Shown here one piece after another: positions 35,056 through 44,204 of a DNA stretch of 64,000 bases. Source of the stretch: Actinomycetes bacterium. GTDB lineage: Bacteria; Actinomycetota; Acidimicrobiia; Acidimicrobiales; Aldehydirespiratoraceae. Position 1 is the stretch's first letter, and every line of letters starts with the position of its first letter. The position numbers and the translations under genes are program-made. The stretch spans positions 41,790 through 105,789 of the forward strand of contig JAJRXC010000081.1 of NCBI GenBank assembly GCA_024276495.1, in the 5' to 3' direction. The notes under the pieces are model-generated. The model had not been told where the DNA came from and ran no database searches. It worked only from the letters and a program-made list of their open reading frames with translations.

Positions 35056-36111
35056 GTGGAGCGAGACAAGGCACTCGACATGGCCCTCGGGCAGATCGAG
35101 AAGCAGTTCGGGAAGGGCTCGGTCATGAAGATGGGCGAGAAGAGCACGATGGGCATCGAATCGATTCCCACCGGTGCCCTGGCGTTGGACCTCGCCCTCG
35201 GGATCGGCGGTCTGCCTCGTGGCCGGGTCACCGAGATCTACGGCCCGGAATCGTCGGGCAAGAGCACTCTCGCCACCCATGTCGTGGCCGAGGCCCAGCG
35301 CAACGGCGGCATCTGCGCCTACATCGATGCCGAGCACGCGATGGATCCGGTCTACGCCCGGGCGATCGGTGTCGATGTCGACGAGCTGTTGATCTCCCAG
35401 CCCGACACCGGCGAGCAGGCGCTCGAGATCACCGACATGTTGATTCGCTCCGGCGCGCTCGACGTGATCGTGATCGACTCCGTGGCCGCGCTCACCCCTC
35501 GGGCCGAGATCGAAGGCGACATGGGCGATCACCATGTCGGTCTCCAGGCCCGGTTGATGTCGCAGGCCCTGCGCAAGCTCACCAGCAACCTCAACAAGTC
35601 CAACACCGTCTGCATCTTCATCAACCAGCTGCGGGAGAAGATCGGGGTGATGTTCGGTTCGCCCGAGACCACCCCGGGTGGCCGGGCGCTCAAGTTCTAC
35701 TCGTCGTGCCGGCTCGACATCCGCCGTATCGAATCGATCAAGGACGGTGTGGAGGTCGTGGGCAACCGCACCCGGGTCAAGGTCGTGAAGAACAAGTGCG
35801 CGCCGCCGTTCAAACAGGCCGAGTTCGACATCATGTACGGCGTCGGGATCTCCCGCGAGGGGTCGGTCCTCGACCTCTCCGTCGAGGAGGGCATCGTCAA
35901 GAAGTCGGGGGCCTGGTACACCTACGACGGCGAACAGCTCGGGCAGGGCCGCGAGAACGCCAAGAAGTTCCTCCAGGAGAACCCCGAGGTCATGGTCGAG
36001 ATCTCCGACCGGGTCTGGAAGGCCGTGATGCCCGACGAGGAAGAGATCGACCTCACCGACGCCGAGGAGTTCTCCGACGCCGACGATCTTCCGATCGCCC
36101 TCGACGACTGA
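35056..36111 (+). CDS. recA: Recombinase RecA
   Basis: A 351-residue recombinase with Walker [10 protein letters not shown], the Walker B region [22 protein letters not shown], loop L2 ([22 protein letters not shown]) and [21 protein letters not shown]. It directs strand exchange and LexA self-cleavage. No intein is present. GTG 35056 follows AGGAG by 5 nt and gives the family N-terminus; the ORF track extended it through the promoter. A strong terminator follows. recX is not downstream, unlike in many actinobacteria. Confidence 0.99.
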   Translation: MERDKALDMALGQIEKQFGKGSVMKMGEKSTMGIESIPTGALALDLALGIGGLPRGRVTEIYGPESSGKSTLATHVVAEAQRNGGICAYIDAEHAMDPVYARAIGVDVDELLISQPDTGEQALEITDMLIRSGALDVIVIDSVAALTPRAEIEGDMGDHHVGLQARLMSQALRKLTSNLNKSNTVCIFINQLREKIGVMFGSPETTPGGRALKFYSSCRLDIRRIESIKDGVEVVGNRTRVKVVKNKCAPPFKQAEFDIMYGVGISREGSVLDLSVEEGIVKKSGAWYTYDGEQLGQGRENAKKFLQENPEVMVEISDRVWKAVMPDEEEIDLTDAEEFSDADDLPIALDD

Positions 36112-36127
36112 CATCCCCCCGTCAGGT

Positions 36128-36168
36128 CGACGAGTGGGTCGCCCCTCGGGCGACCCACTCGTCGTTTT
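36128..36168 (+). terminator. Intrinsic terminator after recA
   Basis: A perfect 17-bp stem (CGACGAGTGGGTCGCCC with its complement) closes a 3-nt loop and is followed by TTTT, 16 nt after the recA stop. Confidence 0.93.
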
Positions 36169-36191
36169 CGAGCGCGGGCAGGGCCGCACGG

Positions 36192-36197
36192 TACCCT
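36192..36197 (+). promoter_or_regulatory. -10 element (TACCCT) for leaderless miaB
   Basis: TACCCT ends 7 nt before the GTG at 36205, just beyond the recA terminator. Confidence 0.55.
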
Positions 36198-36204
36198 TCG
36201 TGTC

Positions 36205-37662
36205 GTGGGAAAGTCGTACGTGATCCGCACCTACGGGTGCCAGATGAACGAACACGATTCCGAACGGATCTCCGGACTTCTCGAGGCCGACGGGATGTCT
36301 CGGGTCGACGACGTCGCCGACGCCGACGTCGTCGTGCTCAACACCTGCTGCATCCGTGAGAACGCCGACAACAAGCTCTACGGCGCGCTCGGCCACCTCA
36401 AGACCCTCAAGGACGCCAACCCCGGCCTCCAGATCGCGGTCGCGGGCTGCCTCGCCCAAAAGGACAGGGACCTGATCACCGAGCGGGCCCGACACGTCGA
36501 TGTCGTCTTCGGCACGCACAACGTGCATCGCGCGGTGGAGCTGCTCGACCACGCCGCCCAGAACGGTCCGATCGTCGAGATTCTCGAAGCCGCCGTTCGT
36601 GACGACGCCGACACGTTCCCATCGGCCCTGCCGACCCGTCGGGAGGTCGATCACTCGGCCTGGGTCACGATCCAGATCGGATGCGACAACACGTGCGCGT
36701 TTTGCATCGTTCCCTCGGTCCGGGGGCCGGAGATCAGCCGCCCGTTCGGCGATCTCGTCGCCGAGATCGAGGCACTCGCCGCCGACGGAGTGAGTGAGAT
36801 CACCCTTCTCGGACAGAACGTCAACAGCTACGGCCGAGACCTCACGCTCACCCGCCGGGCGGCTCCGCCGGAAGCCGACGACCGGCACTGGTGCGGGCCG
36901 GGATGGGTCGCCGACCGGAGGGCCCGGCCCTTGTTCGCCGATCTCCTCCGGGCCGCCGGCGCGGTCGAAGGAATCCACCAGGTCCGGTTCACCAGCCCCC
37001 ACCCGAAGGACATGCGCAGCGACGTGTTCGAGGCCATGGCGGCCACGCCGGAAGCATGCGAGCACCTTCACTTTCCGCTCCAGTCGGGCAGCGACACGGT
37101 TCTCGCCGCGATGCACCGCGGCTACACCGGCGACCGGTATCTGGAGAAGCTCCGGGAGGCCCGGGCCACGATCCCCGGCCTGTCGGTGACCACCGACATC
37201 ATCGTCGGTTTCCCCGGCGAGACCGACGACGACTTCGAACGGACCCTCGAGGTGGCGGCCGAGGCCCGCTTCGACGCGGCGTTCACCTTCATCTTCTCAC
37301 CGCGCCCCGGCACCGAGGCGGCGGCGATGACCGACCGGTTCGTCGACCACGATGTCGCGGTCGACCGCTACGAACGGTTGCGGGTCGTGATCGAACGGTC
37401 GAGTCGAGCCGCCAACGAGCGTCGAGTCGGTGAGATCGAAGAGGTCACCGTGGAAGGGCCGTCGAAGAAGAACCCCCGCGTGCTCACCGGCCGGACCCGA
37501 CGCAACACGCTCGTGCACTTCCCGGCTCCGTCGCCGATCCGGGCCGGCACCTACGTTCGAGTCGAGATCACCGACGCCCGGGTGAACCATCTCCTCGGCT
37601 CGTTCATCGAGGTGACCCGTGCGGCCCGCCACCGGACCCGCATTCCCGTCACCGCGGGCTGA
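36205..37662 (+). CDS. miaB: tRNA-2-methylthio-N6-dimethylallyladenosine synthase
   Basis: A 485-residue radical-SAM enzyme that adds the methylthio group to A37 of tRNAs reading UNN codons. N-terminal cysteines are in TYGCQMNEHDSER, VLNTCCIRENAD and VAGCLAQ; the radical-SAM motif is CDNTCAFCIVP; a TRAM domain ends the protein. An insert (RAAPPEADDRHWCGPGWVADRRARP) before the second half is longer than in Escherichia coli MiaB. miaA, which makes its substrate, is two genes downstream. Confidence 0.97.
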   Translation: MGKSYVIRTYGCQMNEHDSERISGLLEADGMSRVDDVADADVVVLNTCCIRENADNKLYGALGHLKTLKDANPGLQIAVAGCLAQKDRDLITERARHVDVVFGTHNVHRAVELLDHAAQNGPIVEILEAAVRDDADTFPSALPTRREVDHSAWVTIQIGCDNTCAFCIVPSVRGPEISRPFGDLVAEIEALAADGVSEITLLGQNVNSYGRDLTLTRRAAPPEADDRHWCGPGWVADRRARPLFADLLRAAGAVEGIHQVRFTSPHPKDMRSDVFEAMAATPEACEHLHFPLQSGSDTVLAAMHRGYTGDRYLEKLREARATIPGLSVTTDIIVGFPGETDDDFERTLEVAAEARFDAAFTFIFSPRPGTEAAAMTDRFVDHDVAVDRYERLRVVIERSSRAANERRVGEIEEVTVEGPSKKNPRVLTGRTRRNTLVHFPAPSPIRAGTYVRVEITDARVNHLLGSFIEVTRAARHRTRIPVTAG

Positions 37663-37663
37663 G

Positions 37664-38461
37664 ATGGCGCCCGAACACCCGCCGGCGTTCGGGCCGGGGA
37701 TTCGGGAGGTCCTCGGTGAGGACGAGCTCGTGGAGGTCGGCGACGACGACGGTGTGACGTTGCTTCGCCCGACGATGGCCGGTCGGGCCCTGCTGGTGTT
37801 GCACCAGACCGGCCCGCAGACCGCGCCCGTGCTCGACGAGGCCGACCGGGTCGGTTGGTTGGCGGGTCGGATTCCGGGCCCCGCGCTGGTCGCGACGGGC
37901 CGCGCCGATGGAGGCGCCGAGACGCTGGTGATTCGCCTGGACCGCGACGCCACCCCGGCGACGCTCGGGCATCCGATGGGAGCCGAGGCGCTCGTCGAGG
38001 CACTCGCCGGCGCACTCCGGGCGTTGCACTCGATGGAGATCGACGTGTGTCCGTTCGTCGCCGACGAGGAACAGCTGCGAAGGCGGGTTGCCGATCGACT
38101 CGCACACGGAGAGCTCGTTCCCGCCACCGATGGTCCGTACGAGGGCCGGACGCCGACCGACCTGATCACGATCTTCGACGAGTTGATCGCCGAGCTCGGC
38201 CCGACCGACGACCCTGTGTTCATCCACGGCGGACTTCGGGCCGAGCGGGTGTGGTTCGAGCCGACCGGCTCGGTGATCTTCACCGGGTGGCGCCACGGCG
38301 GGGTGGGCGACCGGCATCTCGATCTGGCCGCGGCGGCGGCGCTGGTGACCGATGTCCACGGGCCGGCGCTCGTTGCGCCGCTCATCGATTCCTACGGGTT
38401 CGACGACGTCGATCTCCGTCGTCTCGACGCCCACCAGCTGCTGGCCCACCTGCTGAGATGA
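37664..38461 (+). CDS. Phosphotransferase-fold protein with degenerate active site, between miaB and miaA
   Basis: A 265-residue protein with APH-like features (alpha helical C-lobe, FIHGGLRAERVWF where APH kinases have H-G-D-x4-N, and TGWRHGGVGDRHLDLAAAAAL where they have the Mg-binding D-W/F). The catalytic Asp is Gly, the Asn is Arg and the second Asp is missing, so kinase activity is unlikely. It starts 1 nt after miaB and overlaps miaA by 4 nt. A binding or regulatory role linked to tRNA modification is possible but unproven. Confidence 0.65.
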   Translation: MAPEHPPAFGPGIREVLGEDELVEVGDDDGVTLLRPTMAGRALLVLHQTGPQTAPVLDEADRVGWLAGRIPGPALVATGRADGGAETLVIRLDRDATPATLGHPMGAEALVEALAGALRALHSMEIDVCPFVADEEQLRRRVADRLAHGELVPATDGPYEGRTPTDLITIFDELIAELGPTDDPVFIHGGLRAERVWFEPTGSVIFTGWRHGGVGDRHLDLAAAAALVTDVHGPALVAPLIDSYGFDDVDLRRLDAHQLLAHLLR

Positions 38462-39381
38462 GCGCCGTCCGTCGCGCCCGGCCGCTCGTGATCCTCGGAC
38501 CCACCGCGTCGGGCAAGTCCGAACTGGCCCTCGCCGTGGCGGAGTTGATCGATGGCGTCGAGCTCGTGTCGATCGATTCGATGCAGGTGTATCGCGGCAT
38601 GGACATCGGCACGGCAACACCCTCGGCCCGTGAGCGACAGCGGGTACCGCATCACCTGATCGATCTCGTCGAACCGACCGAGCCGTTCGCGGTCGGAGAG
38701 TTCCAACGACTCGCCCGTCTCGCGATCGACGACATCCGGTCCCGCGACGGGATACCGGTCCTGGTGGGGGGAACCGGCCTCTACCTACGGGCGGTGATCG
38801 ACGATCTCGACATTCCCGACCGTTTCCCCGCGGTCCGGGCAGAACTCGAGAAGGAGGCCGACTCGACGGTGCTGTACGAACGACTCGTCGAGCTCGACGG
38901 GGTCGCGGCGTCGCGGATCGAGCCGACCAACCGGCGCCGTGTCATTCGGGCGCTCGAGGTGACCATCGGGAGCGGTCGCCGGTTCTCGTCGTTCGGGCCG
39001 GGGTTGGAGACGTATCCTCCGACCCCGTTCGTGCAGATCGCCCTGCGGTGGCCGCGCGCGACGCTCGACGAACGGATCCGTCGCCGCTACCGGGCGCAGC
39101 TGGAGGCGGGCTTCCTCGATGAGGTGCGGGCGCTCGCCGAAGGCGGCCTGAGCACGACGGCCGCCCACGCGCTCGGCTATCGGGAGCTGCTGGCTCATCT
39201 CGACGGGGAGTGCACCCTTGACGACGCGATCGAACGGGCCGTCGTCCGGACCCGTCGTTTCGCCCGTCGGCAGGTTCGCTGGTTTCGCCGCGATCCCCGT
39301 ATCCGGTGGATCGACATGCCGGCGTCGGCCGAGAAGCTCGTCGAGACCTGGGACGCGGTTCTGACAAAGGCCGGGGAATGA
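38458..39381 (+). CDS. miaA: tRNA dimethylallyltransferase
   Basis: A 307-residue enzyme adding dimethylallyl to N6 of A37 in tRNA. Motifs are the P-loop GPTASGKSE, SIDSMQVYRGMDIGTATPS, PHHLID, VGGTGLYLRA and the late RRFARRQVRWFRRD. The ATG overlaps the previous stop. It provides the substrate for MiaB encoded at 36.2 kb. Confidence 0.97.
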   Translation: MSAVRRARPLVILGPTASGKSELALAVAELIDGVELVSIDSMQVYRGMDIGTATPSARERQRVPHHLIDLVEPTEPFAVGEFQRLARLAIDDIRSRDGIPVLVGGTGLYLRAVIDDLDIPDRFPAVRAELEKEADSTVLYERLVELDGVAASRIEPTNRRRVIRALEVTIGSGRRFSSFGPGLETYPPTPFVQIALRWPRATLDERIRRRYRAQLEAGFLDEVRALAEGGLSTTAAHALGYRELLAHLDGECTLDDAIERAVVRTRRFARRQVRWFRRDPRIRWIDMPASAEKLVETWDAVLTKAGE

Positions 39382-39395
39382 CCGCCCCGACCTGC

Positions 39396-39401
39396 GACAA
39401 T
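39396..39401 (+). promoter_or_regulatory. Possible -10 element (GACAAT) for dapF
   Basis: GACAAT ends 8 nt before the ATG at 39410 and favours that codon over the ATG at 39404. The first base deviates from TANNNT. Confidence 0.4.
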
Positions 39402-39409
39402 GGATGTCC

Positions 39410-40222
39410 ATGAGTGCGCGCTACTCGAAACACCACGGACTGGGGAACGACTTCCTGATCGCCTTGACCGACAGTCTTCCGCTCGATGCGGCCGAGCGGG
39501 CCGCGGCATTGTGTGATCGTCACACCGGAATCGGTGCCGACGGGTTGATCTTCGGCATTGAGAAGTTCGACGGATCGGTCACCATTCACCTCCTCAACTC
39601 CGATGGCAGCCCCGCCGAGCTGTCCGGCAACGGTCTGCGCTGTTTCGCCCAGGCGGTGGCCCGGGCCCGGCGCAAGCCGCACCTGGAGCTCGATGTCAGT
39701 ACCCCCGCGGGGGTGCGACACTGCTCGGTCCACGCCACCGACGACCCGTCGACGGTCATCGCCACCGTCGACATGGGAGTGGTCTGCCCCGGCCCCGATC
39801 CCGATGTCGACGACCTCATGGCCGCGGTCGGTGCCCCGGTCCGGATGGTCAAGCGTTGGGAATCCGGCGACATCGGCAACCCACACGTGGTGTGCGAGGT
39901 CGATGACCCCGACGAGGTCGACCTGGCCGTCGCCGGTCCTGCGATCGAACGGCACTTCGAGGGGGGCATCAACGCCCACTTCGTGCGGGTCTCGGGTCTC
40001 AACGAGTTGACCGCTCGGGTCTGGGAACGGGGCGCGGGCATCACGAACGCCTGCGGCACCGGCGCCACCGTCGCCGCCGAGGTCTTTCACCAATGGGGTC
40101 TCGTCGGCCCCAAGGTCGTGGTCCGCATGCCCGGCGGCGATGCCCTCGTCGATCTCTCGGGCCCGGTCACGCTGACCGGCCCGGCCACCCACATCGCCGA
40201 CATCGAGGTTCCCGATGCCTGA
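39410..40222 (+). CDS. dapF: Diaminopimelate epimerase with Ser in place of the first catalytic Cys
   Basis: A 270-residue enzyme of the DapF fold (HHGLGNDFL, TGIGADGL, NSDGSPAELSGNGLRC, GNPHVV, ERGAGITNACGTGA). DapF uses two cysteines to convert LL- to meso-diaminopimelate. The second, Cys215 in NACGTGA, is present. At the first position, normally C-G-N-G, the sequence reads S-G-N-G (Ser72, codon TCC at 39623). All other motifs and the length are normal. It overlaps hflX by 8 nt and heads the dap cluster. Confidence 0.92.
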   Translation: MSARYSKHHGLGNDFLIALTDSLPLDAAERAAALCDRHTGIGADGLIFGIEKFDGSVTIHLLNSDGSPAELSGNGLRCFAQAVARARRKPHLELDVSTPAGVRHCSVHATDDPSTVIATVDMGVVCPGPDPDVDDLMAAVGAPVRMVKRWESGDIGNPHVVCEVDDPDEVDLAVAGPAIERHFEGGINAHFVRVSGLNELTARVWERGAGITNACGTGATVAAEVFHQWGLVGPKVVVRMPGGDALVDLSGPVTLTGPATHIADIEVPDA

Positions 40223-41591
40223 ACCGGACACGGGCTTGGGTGACGAACCCGAATCCGATGTCGATGACGGCGACCGGAGTCACCGTGGCGCCTTCGGCGA
40301 GTACGGCGGTGCCAGCGGCGGCCTGATCGAACGAACGTTTCGTGAGCGGATCGTGCTCGTCGGTGTCACCCGGGACGGCTGTGACACCGGCACCACCGAT
40401 GCCTCGCTCGACGAGCTGGCCCGATTGGTCGACACGGCCGGAGCCGACGCGGTCGAGCGGGTCCACCAGAACCGCGCCTCACTCGATCCAGCGACCTTCG
40501 TTGGGTCGGGCAAGGCGCAGGAGATCCGAGACATCGCCGAGCGGGTCGATTGTGACACCGTCGTGTTCGACGACGAGCTGACTCCCGCGCAGCAGTTCAA
40601 CCTCGAGAAGATCCTCGGGCGGTCGGCGCTCGACCGAACCGCGGTGATCCTCGACATCTTCGCCCAAAACGCCAGCACCCTGGAGGGCAAGGCGCAGGTC
40701 GAGCTCGCGCAACTCCGCTATCGGCTGCCGCGGCTCCGTGGGTCGGGGCGCACGCTCTCCCAGCAAGGTGGCGGCATCGGCACCCGGGGTCCCGGTGAGA
40801 CCCAACTCGAAGTCGACCGGCGGCGCCTCGTGCGTCGGGTCCACAAGCTCGAGGCCGATCTCCGCAAGGTCCAAGCCCACCGGGCCACCCAGTCGAAGGC
40901 CCGTCGCCGCACCCGCAACCGCGCAGTGGCGCTGGTCGGCTACACCAACGCCGGAAAGTCCTCCTTGCTCAACCGGCTGACGGATGCCGACGTGCTGGTC
41001 GAGGATCGGCTGTTCGCCACCCTCGACGCCACCACTCGGCGCCTCGCCCTGCCCGGCGGTGAGATGGTCTACGCGACGGACACGGTCGGCTTCGTTCGCA
41101 AGCTCCCCCATCAACTCGTCACCGCCTTCAAGACGACGCTCGACGTCGTTCGCGATGCCGACTTGTTGATCCATGTCGTCGACGGGTCCGCGGCGGATCC
41201 CGAAGGGTCGATCGATGCGGTCCGCGATGTGTTGGAGGAGATCGGCGCCGGTGAGGTTCCGGAGCTGATGGTCTTCAACAAGTCGGATCGAGGCGACGGG
41301 GCGGCCCGTCTCGCCGCCCGCGTCGAAGGATCGGTCGCCGTGTCGGCGCACAGCGGTGAGAACCTCGAGACCCTGATGGCCACCATCGGCGACCGGGTGC
41401 GGTCGATGACCGAGCTGACCGAACTGGTCGTCCCCTGGGACCGTGGTGACGTGATGGCATCGGTTCATCGCGAGGGACAGGTGCTGAGCGAGGCTGCCGA
41501 GGAAGGCGGCATGCGGCTCAAGGTCCGGCTCGAGCCGTCGTCGCTCGGTGCGCTGCGTGACTATGTCGTCGACGAGGAGACCGCACCGTGA
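40215..41591 (+). CDS. hflX: GTPase HflX
   Basis: A 458-residue ribosome-splitting GTPase. The N-terminal HflX domain contains FVGSGKAQEI, VFDDELTPAQQFNLEKIL, and the Gly-rich loop GGGIGTRGPGETQLE. The G domain has GYTNAGKSS, DTVGFVRKLPH and NKSD. The first 45 residues are acidic and not conserved. Its place between dapF and dapC is a co-transcription rather than a pathway link. Confidence 0.97.
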   Translation: MPEPDTGLGDEPESDVDDGDRSHRGAFGEYGGASGGLIERTFRERIVLVGVTRDGCDTGTTDASLDELARLVDTAGADAVERVHQNRASLDPATFVGSGKAQEIRDIAERVDCDTVVFDDELTPAQQFNLEKILGRSALDRTAVILDIFAQNASTLEGKAQVELAQLRYRLPRLRGSGRTLSQQGGGIGTRGPGETQLEVDRRRLVRRVHKLEADLRKVQAHRATQSKARRRTRNRAVALVGYTNAGKSSLLNRLTDADVLVEDRLFATLDATTRRLALPGGEMVYATDTVGFVRKLPHQLVTAFKTTLDVVRDADLLIHVVDGSAADPEGSIDAVRDVLEEIGAGEVPELMVFNKSDRGDGAARLAARVEGSVAVSAHSGENLETLMATIGDRVRSMTELTELVVPWDRGDVMASVHREGQVLSEAAEEGGMRLKVRLEPSSLGALRDYVVDEETAP

Positions 41592-42694
41592 GCGGGTTCG
41601 TTCCTCCCGCCTACCCCTACGATCGGCTCGACGACCTACGATCGCTCGCCGAGAAGTTCGAAGGTGGGCCGATCGACTGCTCGATCGGTACGCCGTTCGA
41701 TCCGCCGCCGCCGGCGGTCATCGAGGCCCTGGCGACATCGGGGGCCGAACGCGGGTATCCGGCGTCGATCGGGACTCCGGCGTTTCGCGAGGCGGCCGCC
41801 GACTGGCTCGAACGGCGCCTCGGCGTCGTGGTCGACCCGGTCACGGCGATCGGCGCCTGCATCGGCACCAAGGAGTTCGTCGCCGGTACCCCGCAGTATC
41901 TCCGGCTCCGCGCTCCCGACCGCGACACGGTGCTCTATCCGGCGGTGTCGTATCCGTCGTACGCGATGGGGGCGACGTTGGCCGGCTGCCGGGCCGTCCC
42001 CGTCCCGGTCGATGCGCAGTGGCGCATCGACGTGTCCGCGATCGACCCGGCCGACATCGACCGCGCCCTGTGCCTGTGGGTCAACACTCCCGGCAACCCG
42101 GCGGGCGGGCTCGACGATCTCGCGGCAGTGGCGGCATGGGGCCGCTCCCACGACGTTCCCGTGCTCAGCGACGAGTGCTACGTGGAGTTCACGTGGACCG
42201 GCCCGGCCCGGACGATCCTGACCGAGGGACTCGATGGCGTCCTCGCCGTCCACTCGTTGTCGAAGCGCTCGAACCTCGCCGGAACCCGCGCCGGGTTCTA
42301 CGCCGGCGATCCCGGGCTCGTCCACTATCTGCGTGAAGTTCGCAAACATGCCGGTTTCATGGTTCCGGGGCCGGTGCAGGCGGCCGCGGTCGCCGCGTGG
42401 GGCGACCAGGACCATGTCGATGAGCAGCGGGCGCGCTACCGCGCCCGGATCGAGGCCGGCATCGAGCTCTTCGCCGCCCTCGGCATCGAGGCGGTGATGC
42501 CGGCGGGCGGCTTCTATCTGTGGGTCGCGGCGCCGGGAGGCGACGCGTGGGGCCTGGCTCGTCGGCTCGCCGACGAGACCGGGGTCATCGTGAGTCCCGG
42601 CGAGTTCTATGGCGACGAGTCCGCTGGCCACGTGCGCCTCGCGGTGGTCCAGCCTCTGGAGCGCATGCGCCTGGCGTGCGGTCGGGCCCGGTGA
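41588..42694 (+). CDS. dapC: Succinyldiaminopimelate aminotransferase
   Basis: A 368-residue class I PLP aminotransferase (IGTPFDPPPPAV, WVNTPGNPAG, SDECYVEF and the PLP-lysine motif SLSKRSNLAGTRAGF). The GPxPxK-type N-terminus and the SLSKRSN lysine context match actinobacterial DapC, and neighbours dapF, dapD and dapE support this reaction: transfer of an amino group to N-succinyl-2-amino-6-ketopimelate. It overlaps hflX and the next gene by 4 nt each. Confidence 0.9.
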   Translation: MSGFVPPAYPYDRLDDLRSLAEKFEGGPIDCSIGTPFDPPPPAVIEALATSGAERGYPASIGTPAFREAAADWLERRLGVVVDPVTAIGACIGTKEFVAGTPQYLRLRAPDRDTVLYPAVSYPSYAMGATLAGCRAVPVPVDAQWRIDVSAIDPADIDRALCLWVNTPGNPAGGLDDLAAVAAWGRSHDVPVLSDECYVEFTWTGPARTILTEGLDGVLAVHSLSKRSNLAGTRAGFYAGDPGLVHYLREVRKHAGFMVPGPVQAAAVAAWGDQDHVDEQRARYRARIEAGIELFAALGIEAVMPAGGFYLWVAAPGGDAWGLARRLADETGVIVSPGEFYGDESAGHVRLAVVQPLERMRLACGRAR

Positions 42695-43350
42695 GCTCCG
42701 CGTTGCCGCCCCCGCCCGCCCGGCCGCTTCCCTCGCCTCCGCGAGCCTTCCCGGCGCACCGGCCGGGCCCTCATCGGCTCCATCGGGGTGTCTTCGTGGG
42801 GTCCGCGATGGCGTTGCTGGGGCTGGTCGCCGCCACCGTCTGGTTCGTCGCCCGGGTTCCCGCGATCGCGGAGGATCTGCGTGCGCTCCAGGAGAGCACC
42901 ACGGCGCAGCCGCTCGAGTTCGATCTCACCGAACCGGTCGACTGGACACTGTTCATCCAGCCGTCGTCGGAGTCGTTGTCGGGAGTTCGGTTCGCGATCG
43001 TCGACGTCGACAGCGGCGAAGAGGTTCTGCTGACGGGCTCGCCGGGAAGCTTCACCTACAACTGGTTCGGCCAGTCGGGCCGAGCGGTCGCCCGAGCCGA
43101 CATACCCCCGGGGCGGTACCGCCTCGTCGTCGAGGGCGACGTGACGATCGCGATCGGGCCGAACCCGAGCGGCGGGATCCTGTGGGCCATCGGCGGGGCC
43201 GCCCTGATCGGGATACCGCTGGTCCTCGGCGGCATCGCCGTGGCCGTGGTCAGCTTCGTGCGGGACACACGGCGGCGCACGGCCGAGGCCGAACCGCCAC
43301 CGCCGTCGCCGTGGTCGGCCGGCGAGTGGCCCGCCGATCAAGGCCGGTAG
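42691..43350 (+). CDS. Membrane protein of unknown function inside the dap cluster
   Basis: A 219-residue protein with a Pro-rich N-terminus, one membrane helix (GVFVGSAMALLGLVAATVWFVA), an extracytoplasmic beta-rich domain (LFIQPSSESLSGVRFAIVD) and a second helix pair near the C-terminus (ILWAIGGAALIGIPLVLGGIAVAVVSFV) before a Pro-rich tail. No family recognised. The start overlaps dapC as GTGA. Its TAG stop is also the first half of the dapD -10 element. Confidence 0.7.
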   Translation: MSSALPPPPARPLPSPPRAFPAHRPGPHRLHRGVFVGSAMALLGLVAATVWFVARVPAIAEDLRALQESTTAQPLEFDLTEPVDWTLFIQPSSESLSGVRFAIVDVDSGEEVLLTGSPGSFTYNWFGQSGRAVARADIPPGRYRLVVEGDVTIAIGPNPSGGILWAIGGAALIGIPLVLGGIAVAVVSFVRDTRRRTAEAEPPPPSPWSAGEWPADQGR

Positions 43351-43353
43351 GGT
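43348..43353 (+). promoter_or_regulatory. -10 element (TAGGGT) for leaderless dapD
   Basis: TAGGGT ends 7 nt before the ATG at 43361 and its first three bases are the stop codon of the preceding gene, allowing dapD an extra internal promoter. Confidence 0.55.
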
Positions 43354-43360
43354 GCCGCCC

Positions 43361-44185
43361 ATGTCCGATCTGCAATCCCGAATCGAGGGCCTGTGGGCCG
43401 AGCGAGACACCATCGACATCGACGATGCGGATGTGATCGCCACGGTCCATGAGGCGATCGACCGACTCGACACGGGAACGGCCCGTGTCGCCGAGGTCGG
43501 GGCCGACGGAGGCGTCGTCGTTCATCAGTGGTGCAAGTACGCCGTGTTGTTGCTGTTCAAGATCTCGAAGATGGCCACCGTGGAGAACGGCCCCTTCGAG
43601 TACGCCGACAAGATCCCGCTCAAACACGACTACATGGCTCGCGGGGTGCGGGTCGTTCCCGGGGCCCAGGCCCGTTGGGGGAGCTACCAGGCGCCCGGTG
43701 TCGTGATGATGCCGAGCTACATCAACATCGGCGCCCATGTCGACGAGAACACGATGGTCGACACCTGGGCGACGGTCGGGTCCTGCGCCCAGATCGGCAG
43801 GAACGTCCATCTCTCGGGTGGTGTCGGGATCGGTGGTGTGCTGGAACCGGCCCAGGCCGCGCCGGTCATCATCGAGGACGAGTGCTACATCGGGAGTCGC
43901 TGCATCGTCGCCGAGGGGGCCCGGGTGGGCGAAGGCACGGTCCTCGGGGCCGGTGCGATCCTCACGAGGTCGATCCCGGTGATTGACGTCGAGACCGGCG
44001 ACGAGATCAGCCGGGGCGAGATCCCGTCGTGGTGCGTCGCCGTTGCCGGCACCCGTCCCCGCACGTTCACCGGCGGAGAGTTCGGGTTGCCGGCGGTCCT
44101 GGTGATCAAGCGGTTGACCGAGGGTGAGCGTCACGACAAGTCCGCGCTCAACGACATCTTGCGCGACCACGGAGCGGCAACCTGA
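43361..44185 (+). CDS. dapD: 2,3,4,5-tetrahydropyridine-2,6-dicarboxylate N-succinyltransferase (274-residue type)
   Basis: A 274-residue left-handed beta-helix acyltransferase with hexapeptide repeats (INIGAHVDENTMVDTWATVGSCAQIGRNVHLSGGVGIGG). Length and motifs (KDYMARG-like HDYMARGVRVVPGA) match the Escherichia coli type, whereas mycobacterial DapD is about 317 residues with a different N-terminus. It succinylates tetrahydrodipicolinate. ATG 43361 is set by the leaderless promoter, 9 nt inside the ORF-track start. Confidence 0.95.
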   Translation: MSDLQSRIEGLWAERDTIDIDDADVIATVHEAIDRLDTGTARVAEVGADGGVVVHQWCKYAVLLLFKISKMATVENGPFEYADKIPLKHDYMARGVRVVPGAQARWGSYQAPGVVMMPSYINIGAHVDENTMVDTWATVGSCAQIGRNVHLSGGVGIGGVLEPAQAAPVIIEDECYIGSRCIVAEGARVGEGTVLGAGAILTRSIPVIDVETGDEISRGEIPSWCVAVAGTRPRTFTGGEFGLPAVLVIKRLTEGERHDKSALNDILRDHGAAT

Positions 44186-44204
44186 CACCGATGGGGTTTC
44201 GTCG

